DNA of 64,000 nucleotides from Ancistrus triradiatus (Eukaryota > Chordata > Actinopteri > Siluriformes > Loricariidae), in NCBI GenBank assembly GCA_025084515.1, contig JAJAGP010001367.1, positions 62,001 through 126,000 on the forward strand, in the 5' to 3' direction. Every line of letters starts with the position of its first letter. Position 1 is the stretch's first letter. The translations under genes were made by a program, and so were the position numbers. This document shows, one piece after another, positions 12,341-24,772 of the stretch. Under the pieces are notes generated by a model, which saw only the letters and a list, made by a program, of their open reading frames with translations, did no database searches and was not told where the DNA came from.

Positions 12341-13949
12341 GCCCAAATAAATGCAACAGTCTGGATTCAGGCACTGTGCTATCCATCCTAAACATTTGGT
12401 TTGGGAGATTATAAAAGGTGTATTTTGAGCTTTCATACACATCAGGGCAGCGGTCATGCAATAAGCTTGACATATCAGAACTGAAAATAATTTATGAATG
12501 AAAATACAGTCCTCATCTTTATCAGTTCAGTACTCTTTAAAACATTTCTGTTGGTGATTTAATTTACATGCTAATAATTTCAGTGAAACAATTCACCCTT
12601 GCCTTACATTTACAGAGCTTTCACTTAAACATCATTATTAAATTATATTATAACAAAATTTGTAGGTCATCCAGTTCAACACTTGATGTCATTTCCATGT
12701 TTCCATGTTGGGGCTCTTCAACATAGAGACAGACAGATGGTAACGGAAATGCAGCAGGGATGTAACTGAGGCCACTAGTAAGCACTCACTGATCTAAAAG
12801 AATGATGTGAAATTCCTGACTGGTGACTTCGCTTACAGCCATAACTTGCCAGAGTTCCACAAAAGCATCATTTTTGTAACCAACTAATATTGTTACATGA
12901 ATCCCCCTAGATCTCTTTCAGAGCAGTCTTCATGTTTGGCTCACATTCTTTAGGCCACTGAATATGTACGGTGGATACAATATAAATAATTTTATATAAG
13001 GGTAAAAATCACTCAAATTGGTCACATCCTTGTTCTCGTTTGCCCTCTTGCCCTTGTTCAGACATACTCCATGGATGCCAGTGGTTCTCATTTTCATCCA
13101 ACATTTCCTGCGGATAAAGTCTACAGCTCTAAAGTCACTGGGTAGGACACTCAACTCATTAAATCTTAATGAAAGCAATAAACACAGGTGCCAGCAATTC
13201 ATTCAGACCTCCAAACCAATCTCCATTTCTCACTAAAGGCAAACAAGCCCAGATGCCCCAGTGTGATTCTCTGAATAACAAAAGCATATCAAATTTTGTC
13301 CTGCATGTGTTCCCAGTGCAGAAATGGTAGAGGTGATAGGTTATCCCGAGACAGTGCTTGTCCAATTTATTGTACGGGTGACGGGTGTGTCACAGGGGTG
13401 ATTCCAGCGGTTTCATGGCTGCAGAAGAGCTTGTAGTTGAGAGAACTGCAGGAATATTTATGCAATATTCATTAGAACCTCTTTCTTCAAAAAAGCACTG
13501 GGCAGACACAGCCCTACATATAGCATTAAAAGTATAGATATATAGATTTCACTGCTTAGGAAACCAAATGGTCCTTGATCACTTATTAGACCTATTCTAT
13601 ATTTCTTTGAAGGGTGCCCATAAACTGTACTTTATCATAAACTGAAAATGCAGTAACCTTAAGCCTAGTTTGAGTACTTCAGGAAACTGAAAGCTGTTAT
13701 GAAGTATCAGCTCTGCTATTATAATATCCACCTTCACATTTATGAATGAAACCTTCAATGTAAAAGTCAGAGATCACTCATCACACTGAGATGAATGCAC
13801 AAATAAAGCACTATTAAAAAGCCCAGAGGTGCCTTTAGCAGAGATGAACAGATTACGTGTAGATACAATGCAATGCAATAGTGCTCCCCTGACACACACA
13901 ATTTAACCCACATCTTCTTAGTGACAGTGACATAGTAGCCAGGCTAATT
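11965..13949. other. Noncoding stretch, no feature recognised
   Basis: Only short chance frames and an ATT run (12,308-12,340) are seen. The region is mostly unique sequence. Nothing supports a gene or an intact transposon. Confidence 0.55.
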
Positions 13950-14200
13950 TAATTTTCTGTCACATTAAGTGCTGCTACTATTGTTAGGGTAGTAGATTTA
14001 TTATCAGTGAGTGCATCCTTTTATTTTCCAATTTGCAAAAGCAAGACCCCCAGCGGAGACATACTGGTGGCGACAATGGGCTCAATTAGTCACAGAAATA
14101 ATGAGGCCTTGTAACCGCATAGAGAGCTTACGCACATCACATCTTCATTACATAACTCATTCGAGTTAACTTTTAATTAAAATATTACATTACAGACACA
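13950..14200. promoter_or_regulatory. Candidate conserved noncoding element
   Basis: The block is unique, non-repetitive and unusually complex compared with its flanks, with homeodomain-type AATTAG and TTAATTAA words. Such blocks in deserts around foxa genes are often conserved enhancers. The call rests on texture and context only. Confidence 0.25.
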
Positions 14201-15149
14201 ATTTAATTCCAACAGGACTGCAGTTATGATCATGTTTGGAGAATATATAGTCATATTGCACTATGCTATTTCCTGTTTTGCCTAACAGAGGTAAGACATG
14301 GAACACGGTTTGTGTTCAATTTAAGTCTTAACAACTATTACCATAACTGTGCATCTGGGGCTTAAGCGGACCAGCCTACTATTAAGGTCACACTTCCCAA
14401 ATAGTGTTTTGTTACTATACCAATGCAAATCAGTCATGTTTACATGCAAAGGATGGCATTATAAGAGGCTAGTCCAACATAAGGAATCCTTTTGAACTGA
14501 GCAGATAATTTAAACCAGAGAAAAGGCTGATAAAAAAAAAACAGGGGCTGGTTATGAGCGGAACATTTGCAAGGTGGTAAGCCTTTCAAATTGTTTGGCT
14601 TTCATTATGGGATGAAAATCCCAATGTTTTTAAATGCAAATGGTCTCCTTGCAGTTGCAGCGTTGGAGAATAACTAGAAACATCATTATGAACAAATGGC
14701 ATGAATTGCAGAATATGCAAGTAGATGATTGCCACCATATTAATACAGGACAGCACCTAAGCTTACAAATCAAAGCTTTCTGAAGTTGCACAAAGTTTGC
14801 TCATAATAAATAAGTGGTTTTATACATTTATGCTATCCATCTGATTTACCACACTTACCACTTGAATAGTTATCCAACATTTAGGATTTTAGAAGCTTAA
14901 AAATGTGATTAGTGATGCAAGCTTTTTAGGGCAACACATTACTATCTCATGAGATAAAGCTGGAATGACATAAATGCTAAATATAAAATATGAGTCATAA
15001 ACATATAACGTATAACAAATGACTTTCATTAAAAATGAATTAAGCAAGTTCACTATTCATTGTTGTAGATTTTGCTCAATCCCCTACAAAAACTACCATC
15101 TTAAATACATTTTAAATGCCTTGTAACAAAACGTTCGAAAAGCAGACAG
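14201..15149. other. Noncoding stretch, no feature recognised
   Basis: AT-rich unique sequence with no gene, array or recognisable transposon. Confidence 0.5.
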
Positions 15150-15900
15150 GCAGCATCTAGAAGAGATATCCTAACTGCTATGACACATTTTACGGAGCAG
15201 TTGGTGATAAACGCAATCAGCCCCTCCTTGGCTTAAAGCAATTAATTCAGGCACCCTGACATCAACTCTCCAATCCTCTGACAGCTTGGAGCCCAAATCA
15301 AAATGCTAGTTCTCCTGGGAAAAGCAGAAGATAGCTGGCTCTTTTCTGGACTGTTTGCTCACTGGGCCTGAGAGCAATCTTCTTCGCCGAATGAAATGCA
15401 AGGACACAAACAATGTGGCGGCGAGAGAATGGAAGACGGGGAATGAACAGTTTGGACTATTTGCTCAGCAGAAGGGCAGTCACAATGGTTGGCCCATGGC
15501 TTTCCCATGCATCAAGCCTCTTAGACTTAGCGCTCCTTTGTTGCCAGGTTTCGTTCAGATAAGAGCCCAGCTGCCCCATGCATTTAATTCCCATTGTACG
15601 CTATACTGTATAGCCATTTATCTGCTGTTAGGTGGCTTTACATCATTTTGTTATGTGAGTCATATCACCCGTGTATCATCATGGTCCGTGTTCACCTTTG
15701 CATGTGCAGTCGTTTAGGGAGGATGGTCCACAAAAACAAGCAAGGTCAAGACTGCGGTCAAAGGATATGACCTCACGAGTCTTCCTTCCATTTGGCATGC
15801 ATACGTTCTAAGCTGTTATAGTGATAGCCATCGAATTAAATCCGGCACACCTCAAATCATTCCAGTTAAGCAATTACTGGAAATAAATTAACCCCTTGGA
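15150..15900. promoter_or_regulatory. Candidate conserved noncoding element cluster
   Basis: About 750 bp of unique sequence with balanced composition and many homeodomain-type words (CAATTAATTC near 15,240; ATTTAATTCC near 15,583; GCAATTAC near 15,870). It contains a 120-codon frame (15,355-15,717) that lacks similarity to any family I know and is likely chance. The texture resembles vertebrate developmental enhancers. Conservation cannot be tested here. Confidence 0.3.
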
Positions 15901-18900
15901 AAGACAGAAGCAGTTGTAATGAAAGAAAATCCCCTTAAGCTTCCATTCTCTTAAAACACTGGTTTTAAACAAAGTACACCACCCAAGAAAAGACTGAAGC
16001 ATTAGGTTGGAATGAACCTGGTCTTGTTATGTGCCTTCTGTATTCGAACACTTTGTATATAAAATCACACACTGGGTAGCCCTGACATCACTTTTTCCCA
16101 AGAAAGAAAATAAAAGCACTGGGTATTATTGAGCAATAATTGTATATGGTCTGAAATTCAATATCAAGAGTTAAACAAGGGGATTTTTATATAGTTGTCA
16201 ATTTCTCAAAATTGCGTTATATAGAAATGCCTTCATCAGTGTGCAGGCTTCCCATTTATTAATGCGAATTTCATACAGACAATCTTAGAAGATATTATTC
16301 ATGCTTTATGAATACAGTGTAAATCCAATACTTAGCATATGCAAATAGCAAGAAGAAGATTTGACAACCTGAACTATTGTACTGAATCTCGTTCCACATG
16401 TACAATGAAAATAAATATATTCATATTTGTATTTAAAAAACAAACAAACAAAAAAAACACTATTACAATGTAGAAATGACTAAACTTGCATGCATTAATA
16501 CTTTACATTTAGTCAAGTATCAGACGCTTCATCCAACAGTGACTCAACTGATACAACCTCACAACGTTCAAGGGCCCACCAATGGTATCTTGACAATACT
16601 GGGCCTTGAACCCTGGACCTTCCAGTCCAAACTAGTACCTTAACTGCTGCTCCACCAAAATCCACATACAAACTTTGCAAAGAACTCTGAAATTCTATCA
16701 AATACAGATAACATAACACACTAAATATTTATTGGTGTGAACAAAATTCGATGGGTGTTAATGATTCACGTCCTAGTGGGATGATTTATATCCAGAGTAT
16801 GATAATGGCCTTTGATATCATTATCCTGTTTATAAAGGAAAGAGGCTAACATACAACCAGACAGGTAATTTCTCTGTTCTTACATAGATCCCACAACTGA
16901 AGGGATTCATAGCACCAAGGCACCATGTTAACTGAACTGTAGTTTGTGACATTACAAAAGGGAATATTGCAGAATGTTCTGAATAAGAATGCAAGAAGAC
17001 ATTCTCAAAGCAGAGGATTTCATTGCTTAACGTGACAGTGCTTTCTGTGTGAATACTTTAGTGTTCTGTGTCCTCTTCATACATGTATATGCAAGCTGGG
17101 GTGTATCGTGTGCACACGTAGGTGAGGGTGTGTGTGTGAGCATGTGTGGGGTATAGTTTGTTACAACGCTTCACTGATGTTAAAGTAAAGCTCTGTTCAT
17201 GGCTTTTCAGCACTTCTTAAAGTTGCCACCACTGTTTAATTGATGAGTGCTGAGACATGACACAGAGCTCTACTGCTCAGCACTGAAAGAGAATAACTAC
17301 GTCATGTAAAACGAAACGCACAAAAGATGGGTGATTAGCAAGTACCGGAACATGTTAAAGACACTGCTCTGAAAACACACACACACGAGTAAACAACCCA
17401 TGCTGCCTACACATGCAGTACAGCTGATTGCTTAACAGACCAGACAAGTCACTTGCATTCACTACCAACTCAATTAGCGGAGTTATTTCAAATGGCAACA
17501 CATGTTTATTTACAAACTTACTGATCGAAATTAAATGCATCCTTAAGGCAATGAGCAAAGTAAACTCACAGGTAAAACCACATCATAAGATTGGAACGAT
17601 AATGGGTTAAAAATGAAGAATGCCAAAAAGCTCACCTTTAGCACCACCCTGTCCTATTAAAAAGCTCCAGGTCGGTTGTTTCTGAAGGAAAAACCTTTCT
17701 AGTGTCAAGCAGAATCCTTTCATAAAGCCTTTGGAAAGAATGATGAGAGAAAGATTCTACTTGGCACTAAAGAGTTTTCTAACTTTCATGTCATATTTTC
17801 CTTTCATTCTTGAGGATTAGTGTCTCATTCAAGGGTGCAATTACAAAGTTATACAGTGAAAGGGTGGGGAGAAATGAGCCTGCAGGTCTCTGCCATTACA
17901 TTTCAGTTCTGTATGCAATGCTGTGGCTTAGGAGACAAGCTTTTTACCAGAGGTGTAGATGGAACATTATTGTCAGTGGCGCATTGTTTACATCAAAGAA
18001 CCATGGTGAAAAATCTGCAGTTAAACCATTTAAAAAAAAAGTGTCTTCCCTTGCTGGTTGCATACAAAGGGGGATGCAAGAGAAACAGAAACACACATAT
18101 GCTGGCTTTAAAAATACCTTATGAATCACCAAAATGTTTGATATCTTTTTGTAATCTCAGTCTTCAAATTGCTTTCTCCGAGATAAAGTATTAATGTATT
18201 TATCATAGGCTACATCTTCAGTAGTTTACATACTTTCTTTTTACCACTTGGAGCAAATGAATACAAGAACATTTTAAACACACCTTTAACATGTCACAAG
18301 CACTTGGCTCATGTGGAGTAATACAACCACACCAGCAAGTGAAAACAAACCTCAGAAGCCAGTTAGATGAAGGGACGGCGCAGAGAGAAAGACATAGAAC
18401 TTCCCATTTAGTCCAAGTGTAGCAATGTTTTACAACGGCGCGTATGGAGTAATGGATAAGTGGGTAAGTTTTACAAGCGATGTCTGAGCCTAAGCTCCTG
18501 TATGCAAATACAAGCGTACATCTGAGTCGTAGCTAACAGAGCTAGTTTTAATAGTAAAAGTGGTTTCCTTATGTAAATTTCAGAAAGTGAGCTGGAGCAA
18601 GATTTTGAATAGCTTGAATTAGCAGAATGACCGTTAAGATATCAGCAAATCAAAATACCAGTTACATGGCTATGACCCCATTTAAAAATGTTCCTAAATG
18701 TAAATAAAGTCTATACAAGGTTTGGCCTCAGTTCAAGAATTATGTACATAATATGTATAGCCCCACAGCTAATGAAGGACTTAATATTCGATCTTGACCC
18801 TTTGCAACACTTCTGTTTTGCCAACAGGTCCAGTTTGGCAGTTTTTGTTCACAGAGGAAACCAGAGATAAGAACTACGAGAGCATGTGATGGTCACACAA

Positions 18901-19984
18901 TGTCCCCTTAGCCGGCCTCATTGACCGGTTCATGGCATCGTCCAGGTATGACTGCAATGTTTAACTAGCCATCCATCTTTTACCTGAGACTGGCAAGCAG
19001 GCACCTTTGTTTAAGCTGCACTGTTGTTAGGGCAAGCTCTGACTCAATGGATCACCCCATTTATTTCCCCATTGGCCATGGCTCAGAATCTATTCCTTTC
19101 CTTTAATCCACTTTTTATTTCTCTGTCAGGAACATTCAATGTGTCAATGCATCTGTGTGTATGGGTGGTTCAGAGGAGCGGCTTTCTACCGCCAGCTTCT
19201 ACTGGTGATTAGTGACAAGCTCCTTTTTTCAGACTCCTATCAGTAGAGTCCAGGGTTAATATACAAACAAGTTGTAAGCAAATCTATAAATTGTTTAAGA
19301 AAGAATTTATTCTACCATACATTTCCACCTTTTGTACAGCATTAACCTGTTAAAGTACACACACACTCTATTCTTCTCAGGATTTTGATTATGCCCATTA
19401 TGGTTTTTACTCTTTGTTATTCAAAACATCTTCAAGAAGGTTGTTGTTGGCTTGACATATATTTGAGTGTTTCTGTGTGTGCTTTTGGCATATATACATG
19501 TATTTTAATATGTTCTGATTACATCTAGTAAAACAGTAGTCAGTAACTTCCTCTCTTCAGCCCGTTTATGACTTGTGATAATATAAAACTGTTCAGCTTC
19601 TCACAGATAAAGGGATACTGCTGACAGTTTACCTCCTCCTCACATATGTATGTGTGTGTGTGTGCCAGTGGCAAGTTTTGGCAGGGTGTGGTGAGTGAAG
19701 CCCATGAACCTTTTCAATCTGAGACTCTGACTTATTGACTTTATGCCCTTTTAAAAACCACTAGCAAAAATTACAGACTCACCACACTTAAGAGGATGTT
19801 CAACCACCTTTTTCACGTCATAGCAAATAAACAAATCACACATAACTCCAAACAATATTATTTAATAATTTAACCTTCTATCTTAGTTCAAATAAATTGA
19901 ATTACATTATGGAACCACTTTGAAAATTTACATTTAAAAAAAAAAGAAAAAAGTGCTTACAGACCTCAACGAGCTGAAAGAAAA
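15901..19984. other. Noncoding stretch with one SINE
   Basis: Apart from the SINE at 16,503-16,657 and a short GT-rich run near 17,130, no repeat or gene is recognised. Frames such as 17,820-18,194 (124 codons) have no domain, no splice context and no similarity that I can see. Confidence 0.5.
16503..16657 (-). mobile_element. tRNA-derived SINE, short type
   Basis: The minus-strand sequence runs from a tRNA-like head (AGCAGTTAAGGTACTAGTTTGG, then GGTCCAGGGTTCAAGG as B-box-like part) to a tail related to the GCGTCTGATAC...TAAATG end of other copies. It is diverged. Related copies occur at 22,354, 29,795 and 53,418. Confidence 0.65.
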
Positions 19985-20325
19985 CATGGTACCAACAAGA
20001 TAGTTGTCAATTGAAACAATGGAAAGGATTATACAACTTCTTCAAGAAGAACTTCTTCACTTTTCTCATTCCATTGACAGAAAACAGGTGTTAAACCTTT
20101 TCAACATTTAAGGCATTTCAACTCAATGACATGGTCAACAAACAGTTGGGGTCTCAATCCGATTGAAAATTTATGGAGGAACGTTAAAATAACTGATCCA
20201 TGACAAGGCTCCATCCTGCAAAGCTGATCTATCAACCACTATTCAAGAAAATCTGAACTAGCTTGAAATATAATTGTTTCCTCTACTTGATCTGTAAAAA
20301 ATTGCCATTAATTAAAATAATTTAA
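19985..20325 (+). mobile_element. Decayed Tc1-like transposon fragment
   Basis: Near 20,138-20,180 the sequence translates as GLNPIENLWRNVK, the motif around the last catalytic residue of Tc1 transposases. The part before it (about 19,990-20,080) resembles the N-terminal coding part of a Tc1 family. The middle of the transposase is missing, so this is an internally deleted remnant. Ends are approximate. Confidence 0.55.
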
Positions 20326-20344
20326 TTAGTTTGAGGCACGCGTC

Positions 20345-20849
20345 ACGAAGCCGGAATGTTCAGGTAACGAATCAATAATTGTTTTGTGTCTGTGGTTTGT
20401 TTATTTGCTACAAAGTAAAAAACAAACAAAAAAACTGGGTGAAGTGTGCTGACTTCATAATTTTTTGCTAGGTGTTGTGAATAAATATGGCCTAATTTTC
20501 TCTTGTAGCATGAACATCTCAGACTGCATTCAAACAAACAGTAATGACTTCTCATGTCCTTCCTCACTTTGTAAACCAAGAGGAAAAATCCCAGATTAAA
20601 TCTGGCATTTAATTACTTACACAACAAGACAAGCCTTTTTAAAAATCATGCTCCTGTGCTGTAGAGAGATTTCAGGGCTAAGTCACAATATGCATGACCA
20701 GGAAGCCATGGCAAAGATTTTTCTTAACATGATAATGTGCCATATTAACAATGTTACCTAATGTCTGACATGAGCCTACATATAAAAATGGAAGAACACA
20801 GAGAGGGATAGGACTTTCTTTTTTTTCTTACAGTATTTTTGATTATGGA
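20345..20849. other. Noncoding stretch, no feature recognised
   Basis: AT-rich unique sequence with no gene or array seen. Confidence 0.5.
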
Positions 20850-21320
20850 GAAGTTTTTGTGAAAAAGAACATGCATCTCCTTTCAGGTTTGGGCCGCTGT
20901 GCAAGGTTCGCCAATGTCACTCCCACCCCTGCTAACCTTGTTGGACCTGCTGGTTTACCTCTCGTCCTCACACCACCTTCACCTGAGACTCAGCATTCAC
21001 ATCTGACCTGGCCGCATATGGGAGATAACATTCGTGTCTGCAGCACGGAGAGGGAAGACAAAAGGAAGTTTGACATTAATGATTAACGGCGCTAAAAGCC
21101 CCTGCTTTTGTATTCCCATGGTACCAAGGCTATCTGGTGGCCATGTGACCTGCGTGGAAGAGATTGGGGGAGAGCGCTAGAGCAAACACAGGTGCTGTGT
21201 TTGGGCTGGAGTCGCCTGCGCTGTTAGGGACAACCACAAATACACGCAGCCATGCCATGCTGCACAAATGTCAATCTACGCCACCGCATCAAGTCCAATG
21301 TTCTCCTGCCATATATCTGA
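20850..21320. promoter_or_regulatory. Candidate enhancer block with an HNF1-type site
   Basis: The block is unique and of higher complexity and GC than its flanks. At 21,075-21,087 it holds ATTAATGATTAAC, which matches the HNF1 consensus GTTAATNATTAAC at all but the first base. HNF1b acts in gut, liver, pancreas and kidney, where foxa2 is also active or adjacent. A link to foxa2 about 15 kb away is inference. Confidence 0.35.
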
Positions 21321-22353
21321 TATATTTTAGCATCCAAGAAGCTTCGGTGATCAAATTAACGTGGCATAAAGACACTTACTCAGGATTCTGAGAAGAAATG
21401 GTAATTGTCAACAAATGAAAACAATCTGTGTAAAACAAGGGTGTGGCTAGTGTGTGTGTTTGTGTGTGGGTGCTTTGTCACAGTGCCCACCCAATGAAAT
21501 GTACTTTAAAAATGTCTTTACCTGATGTTCATATTTGCCTTTCATTCAGCCCAATTGGTATTGTCTTATGTGGACCTGTGGGTCTCCTGTCTAATTTAGT
21601 GGTCATGTATGTTTAGCTGGTGTGCTTGCTTGCAATGGTACAACAGTAACGCTAAAACAGGAAGGTCCAAGCTAGCTAGTTCCAATTACTGCAGTTTAAT
21701 TCACTGCTCCTCTGTGGGTTTATCTTTGCTACACTTGCATATCAGCATTTATTTTAAACCATGCGTTGGTGGTTTATTTGAAAACTTTCGTGACCTCAGA
21801 CCATTCTGCTGCCTCGGATGAGCATCTGTCTGATCTTGCCTCTATGCCAGGGGCAGTTAGGCCATTCCATGAATCAAAACTAACTCGATACACACAGAGT
21901 AGTCCACTTTTAAGGACTAGACCATACTTAAATACAGCATCATAACTTTATTACATTCTTTTCCTCTTTGACAATTTTACAGTTCAACCTTTAAACATGA
22001 TCTAAAATGATAACATTTTCTGGATTACAGTTTAACACACTAATATTGGGCTGAAATTGTAACAAATATATTTATATATTTATAGAGCTGTGTTACAAAA
22101 ACAAAGAACAACAAAAAAAGTTGATACAGCAATATACAGCGATATTTATTTTTGCAACATATTACATAAATGTCGCAGTACAGTGTTTTGACTATTTGTC
22201 CGCTAAATTATCCATGTGTTGCATTACGACAACTCAGATTGTACAGATGTAACTTGTATTTTAGCTGTTTTTATACTTTCATTGAACTATGTGGAATAAC
22301 GCAATACATCACAATATGCATTATATCATGCATAGATATATATCACTGTAACT
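21321..22353. other. Noncoding stretch, no feature recognised
   Basis: Unique AT-rich DNA with a small GT-rich run near 21,450. No gene is recognised. Confidence 0.5.
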
Positions 22354-22541
22354 GTGGTGCCTTGCTGATTAAAGTACTGGATTGTGGACCAAAAGGTCCA
22401 GGGTTCCCACCTCTGCCAACCTGCCACTGTTGGGTCCTTGAGCAAAGCCCTCAATCTACAGTTGCTTGGATTGTAAGATCGTATCAGATTGTATGCAAGT
22501 CACTCTGTATAAGGGCGTCTGCTAAATGACTAAATGTAAAT
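22354..22541 (+). mobile_element. tRNA-derived SINE, short type
   Basis: A tRNA-like head contains the B-box-like GGTCCAGGGTTCCCACC (about 22,396). It is followed by the body CTTGAGCAAAGCCCTCAA and the conserved tail TATAAGGGCGTCTGCTAAATG near 22,509-22,529. The tail is the best preserved of the copies here. A 119-codon frame across it is not a gene. Confidence 0.8.
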
Positions 22542-22789
22542 ACACATAGTACAAAGTATGTAACTTGGGATCCAACAGAAATGTCTTCGAATTCTGAGGT
22601 TCCACTGTACTCAGGAACTCTCTTTTTAATACGGAAAAAATTGACTTCTGAACTGTGATAATCTGCGTAATAATAAAAGACAAGACGTGTACTTTTAACT
22701 GTAAAACAATACCAAATGACTATCACTTGCCCTAATTTAAACCAGGGTATCCTAGTGTACTGCATTATCATGTTTTCATGTCACATCTA

Positions 22790-23380
22790 ATTGCAAATCA
22801 ATCCAGCAGAGGCTGCGTGCCTTTTGTGTAATTAAAGAGATCTTCTCAATCATTCTCAGTCATGCAAAGCACAATGTTAACACGTCCTATGGGAAAGGTG
22901 TTAAGGCATTACTTAACCTCAACATTTTCAATGTCAATTGTGGCTGCCTATGCAATATAGGAGTAGGACCTGAAGCTTTCTTTTGATAACGTAACCAACT
23001 GATATGGAGGCCCTATCACCAAAAGCCTTTCTGCTCGTCTCGAAAATGACGGAAGCGATAACAAAAAACAAAAGCTGCAATATGTGAGGTAATGGAAAGT
23101 CTCTATTATGGAATAGCTTCATTCAGTTCTTAATTTTAAAGCCAAAAGGCCACAGACCAAACAGATGCTCCTTTTCCCCTTCAGATATTAATGTTTGCGT
23201 TCAGACTGCCTAGCAGTTAATTGCCGGCAATCAAACAAAGCTAGTCAAGGTTTGATTGCAAGTGTAACGATGATAAAACCTTTTTACACCAAACACTTCA
23301 CGTAATCAGGGGCAAAATTAAACTGTAAAGAGAATTAGTGGGAAGACGTGAAGAGCAATATGACTGGGAGAATAACAATG
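22790..23380. promoter_or_regulatory. Candidate conserved noncoding element
   Basis: Unique sequence of even composition that includes GTAATTAAAG, AGTTAATTGCCGGCAATC and a near-palindromic pair, AATCAAACAAAG / CAAGGTTTGATT (about 23,229-23,258). It lies immediately before the repeat-rich block. The call is from texture only. Confidence 0.25.
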
Positions 23381-23621
23381 TATCTGATGAAGACCTAAAA
23401 CTTTTCAGTCAAACAACTCTGTGAATGTGTGCACACAGGTCACAGCACTGGCAAAGATACACCTCTTTTTTGAGCTTTGTAAAGCAATGTTGGTGTGCTG
23501 GTGGGTGTAAAATCCAAACAAACTGTAATGACAGTTTAGCTCTCGATTAAAAGATAAAGAGGAAGCCATATGTAAACAATAGTTTTGTATATATTACTAC
23601 ACTGCACTATGTATTTAATTG

Positions 23622-23898
23622 TTCAAGACTAAATACGCAACATATGAAAAACTGATATAGGGATAGGTGATATGACTATGATTTTGATACTGCAGTCTAT
23701 TAATATAGATATATGCTTTACTGGGCATCAGGTATTGTGTTCATGTTAGTGTTAAGATCCACTATTGTACTATGATTGCTAATCAAATTATTATATATAT
23801 ATGGGAGAGAGAGATACAGAAAGACCACAGAGAGAGAGAGAGAGAAGAGATAGAGGAGAGAGAGAGGAGAGACCCACAGACAGCAGACAGGAGGAGAG

Positions 23899-23957
<59 letters not shown>

Positions 23958-24616
23958 TAGACAGACGACTAGGACAGAGACAGAGACAAGAGAGAGATGG
24001 AGAGAGAGAGAGCGAGAGAGCAGAGGAGAGGGAGAGAGGGGAGAGGAGAGGACACAGGACAGACAGACAGAGAGAGAGAGAGAGACAGAAGAAGACAGGA
24101 GAGAGAGAGAAGAGCGAGAGAGAGAGAAAGAGGAGAGAGGAGAGAGTAGAGAGAGAGAGAGATAGAGAGAGAGAGATGGAGAGAGGAGAGCAACAGACAC
24201 ACACACACACACACAGAGAGAGGGAGGGGGGGGGGGGGGGAGAGAGAGAGGAGAGGAGAGAGAGAGAGAGATAGCTAGAGAGAGAGTTATATTATTATAT
24301 ATATATATATAGCTATATATATATATACATACACACCACACACATACATTACATAGATATGTATATGTGTGTGTGTGTGTGTGTTGTGTTGTGTGTGTGG
24401 TGTGTGTGTGTGTTATCCATATATATATATATATTATATAATAATTTGATAGCAATCCATAGTTACAATAGTGGTCTTACACTAACTGAAAAACACAATA
24501 CCTGATGACCGAGTAAAGCATATATCTATATATAGACCGCTCAGTATCAAAATCATAGTCATATCACCTATCCCTATATCAGTTTTTTTTCATAGGTTGG
24601 CGTATTTAGTCTTGAA
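23622..24616. repeat. Inverted repeat: two ~180-bp arms around a simple-sequence array
   Basis: The left arm (about 23,622-23,798) reappears as its reverse complement in the right arm (about 24,432-24,616). The arms begin with TTCAAGACTAAATACGC on the left and end with GCGTATTTAGTCTTGAA on the right. They agree at roughly nine positions in ten and differ mainly by 1-3-base indels. Between them lies the GA/TA/CA array. No transposase or target duplication is seen. It may be a fold-back element, an inverted duplication, or an assembly artefact from a palindromic long read. Confidence 0.85.
23802..24440. repeat. Compound GA / CA / G15 / TA / GT array
   Basis: About 490 bp of almost pure purine (GA-rich with irregular G and A doublings, a short CA run, and 15 consecutive G at 24,226-24,240) pass into TA repeats and then CA and GT runs that mirror each other around about 24,355. 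Long Ser/Leu and Arg/Glu frames on either strand are repeat translations. Confidence 0.92.
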
Positions 24617-24772
24617 TATAATATATATATAGTGAGAGATATATATAGATATATATATAGATATATATATATAAATATATCATATATATATATTATAATA
24701 TATATAATATATACACACACAGACAGACACACACACAACACACCACACAGCACACACACCACACACACACAG
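24617..24772. repeat. TA and CA microsatellite
   Basis: Irregular TATA repeats are followed by CACACA with single-base breaks, directly abutting the left end of the Tc1-like element. Confidence 0.85.

Noticed and set aside
15355..15717. 120-codon frame
   Set aside because: No similarity or domain is seen; it is better explained by a unique noncoding block.
22354..22541. tRNA gene
   Set aside because: B-box-like text is present, but the cloverleaf is incomplete and a SINE body and tail follow; the same holds for the other SINE heads.
23718..24455. 245-codon minus-strand frame and its + strand counterparts
   Set aside because: They are pure translations of GA, CA and TA repeats (Ser/Leu, Arg/Glu, Tyr/Ile runs).
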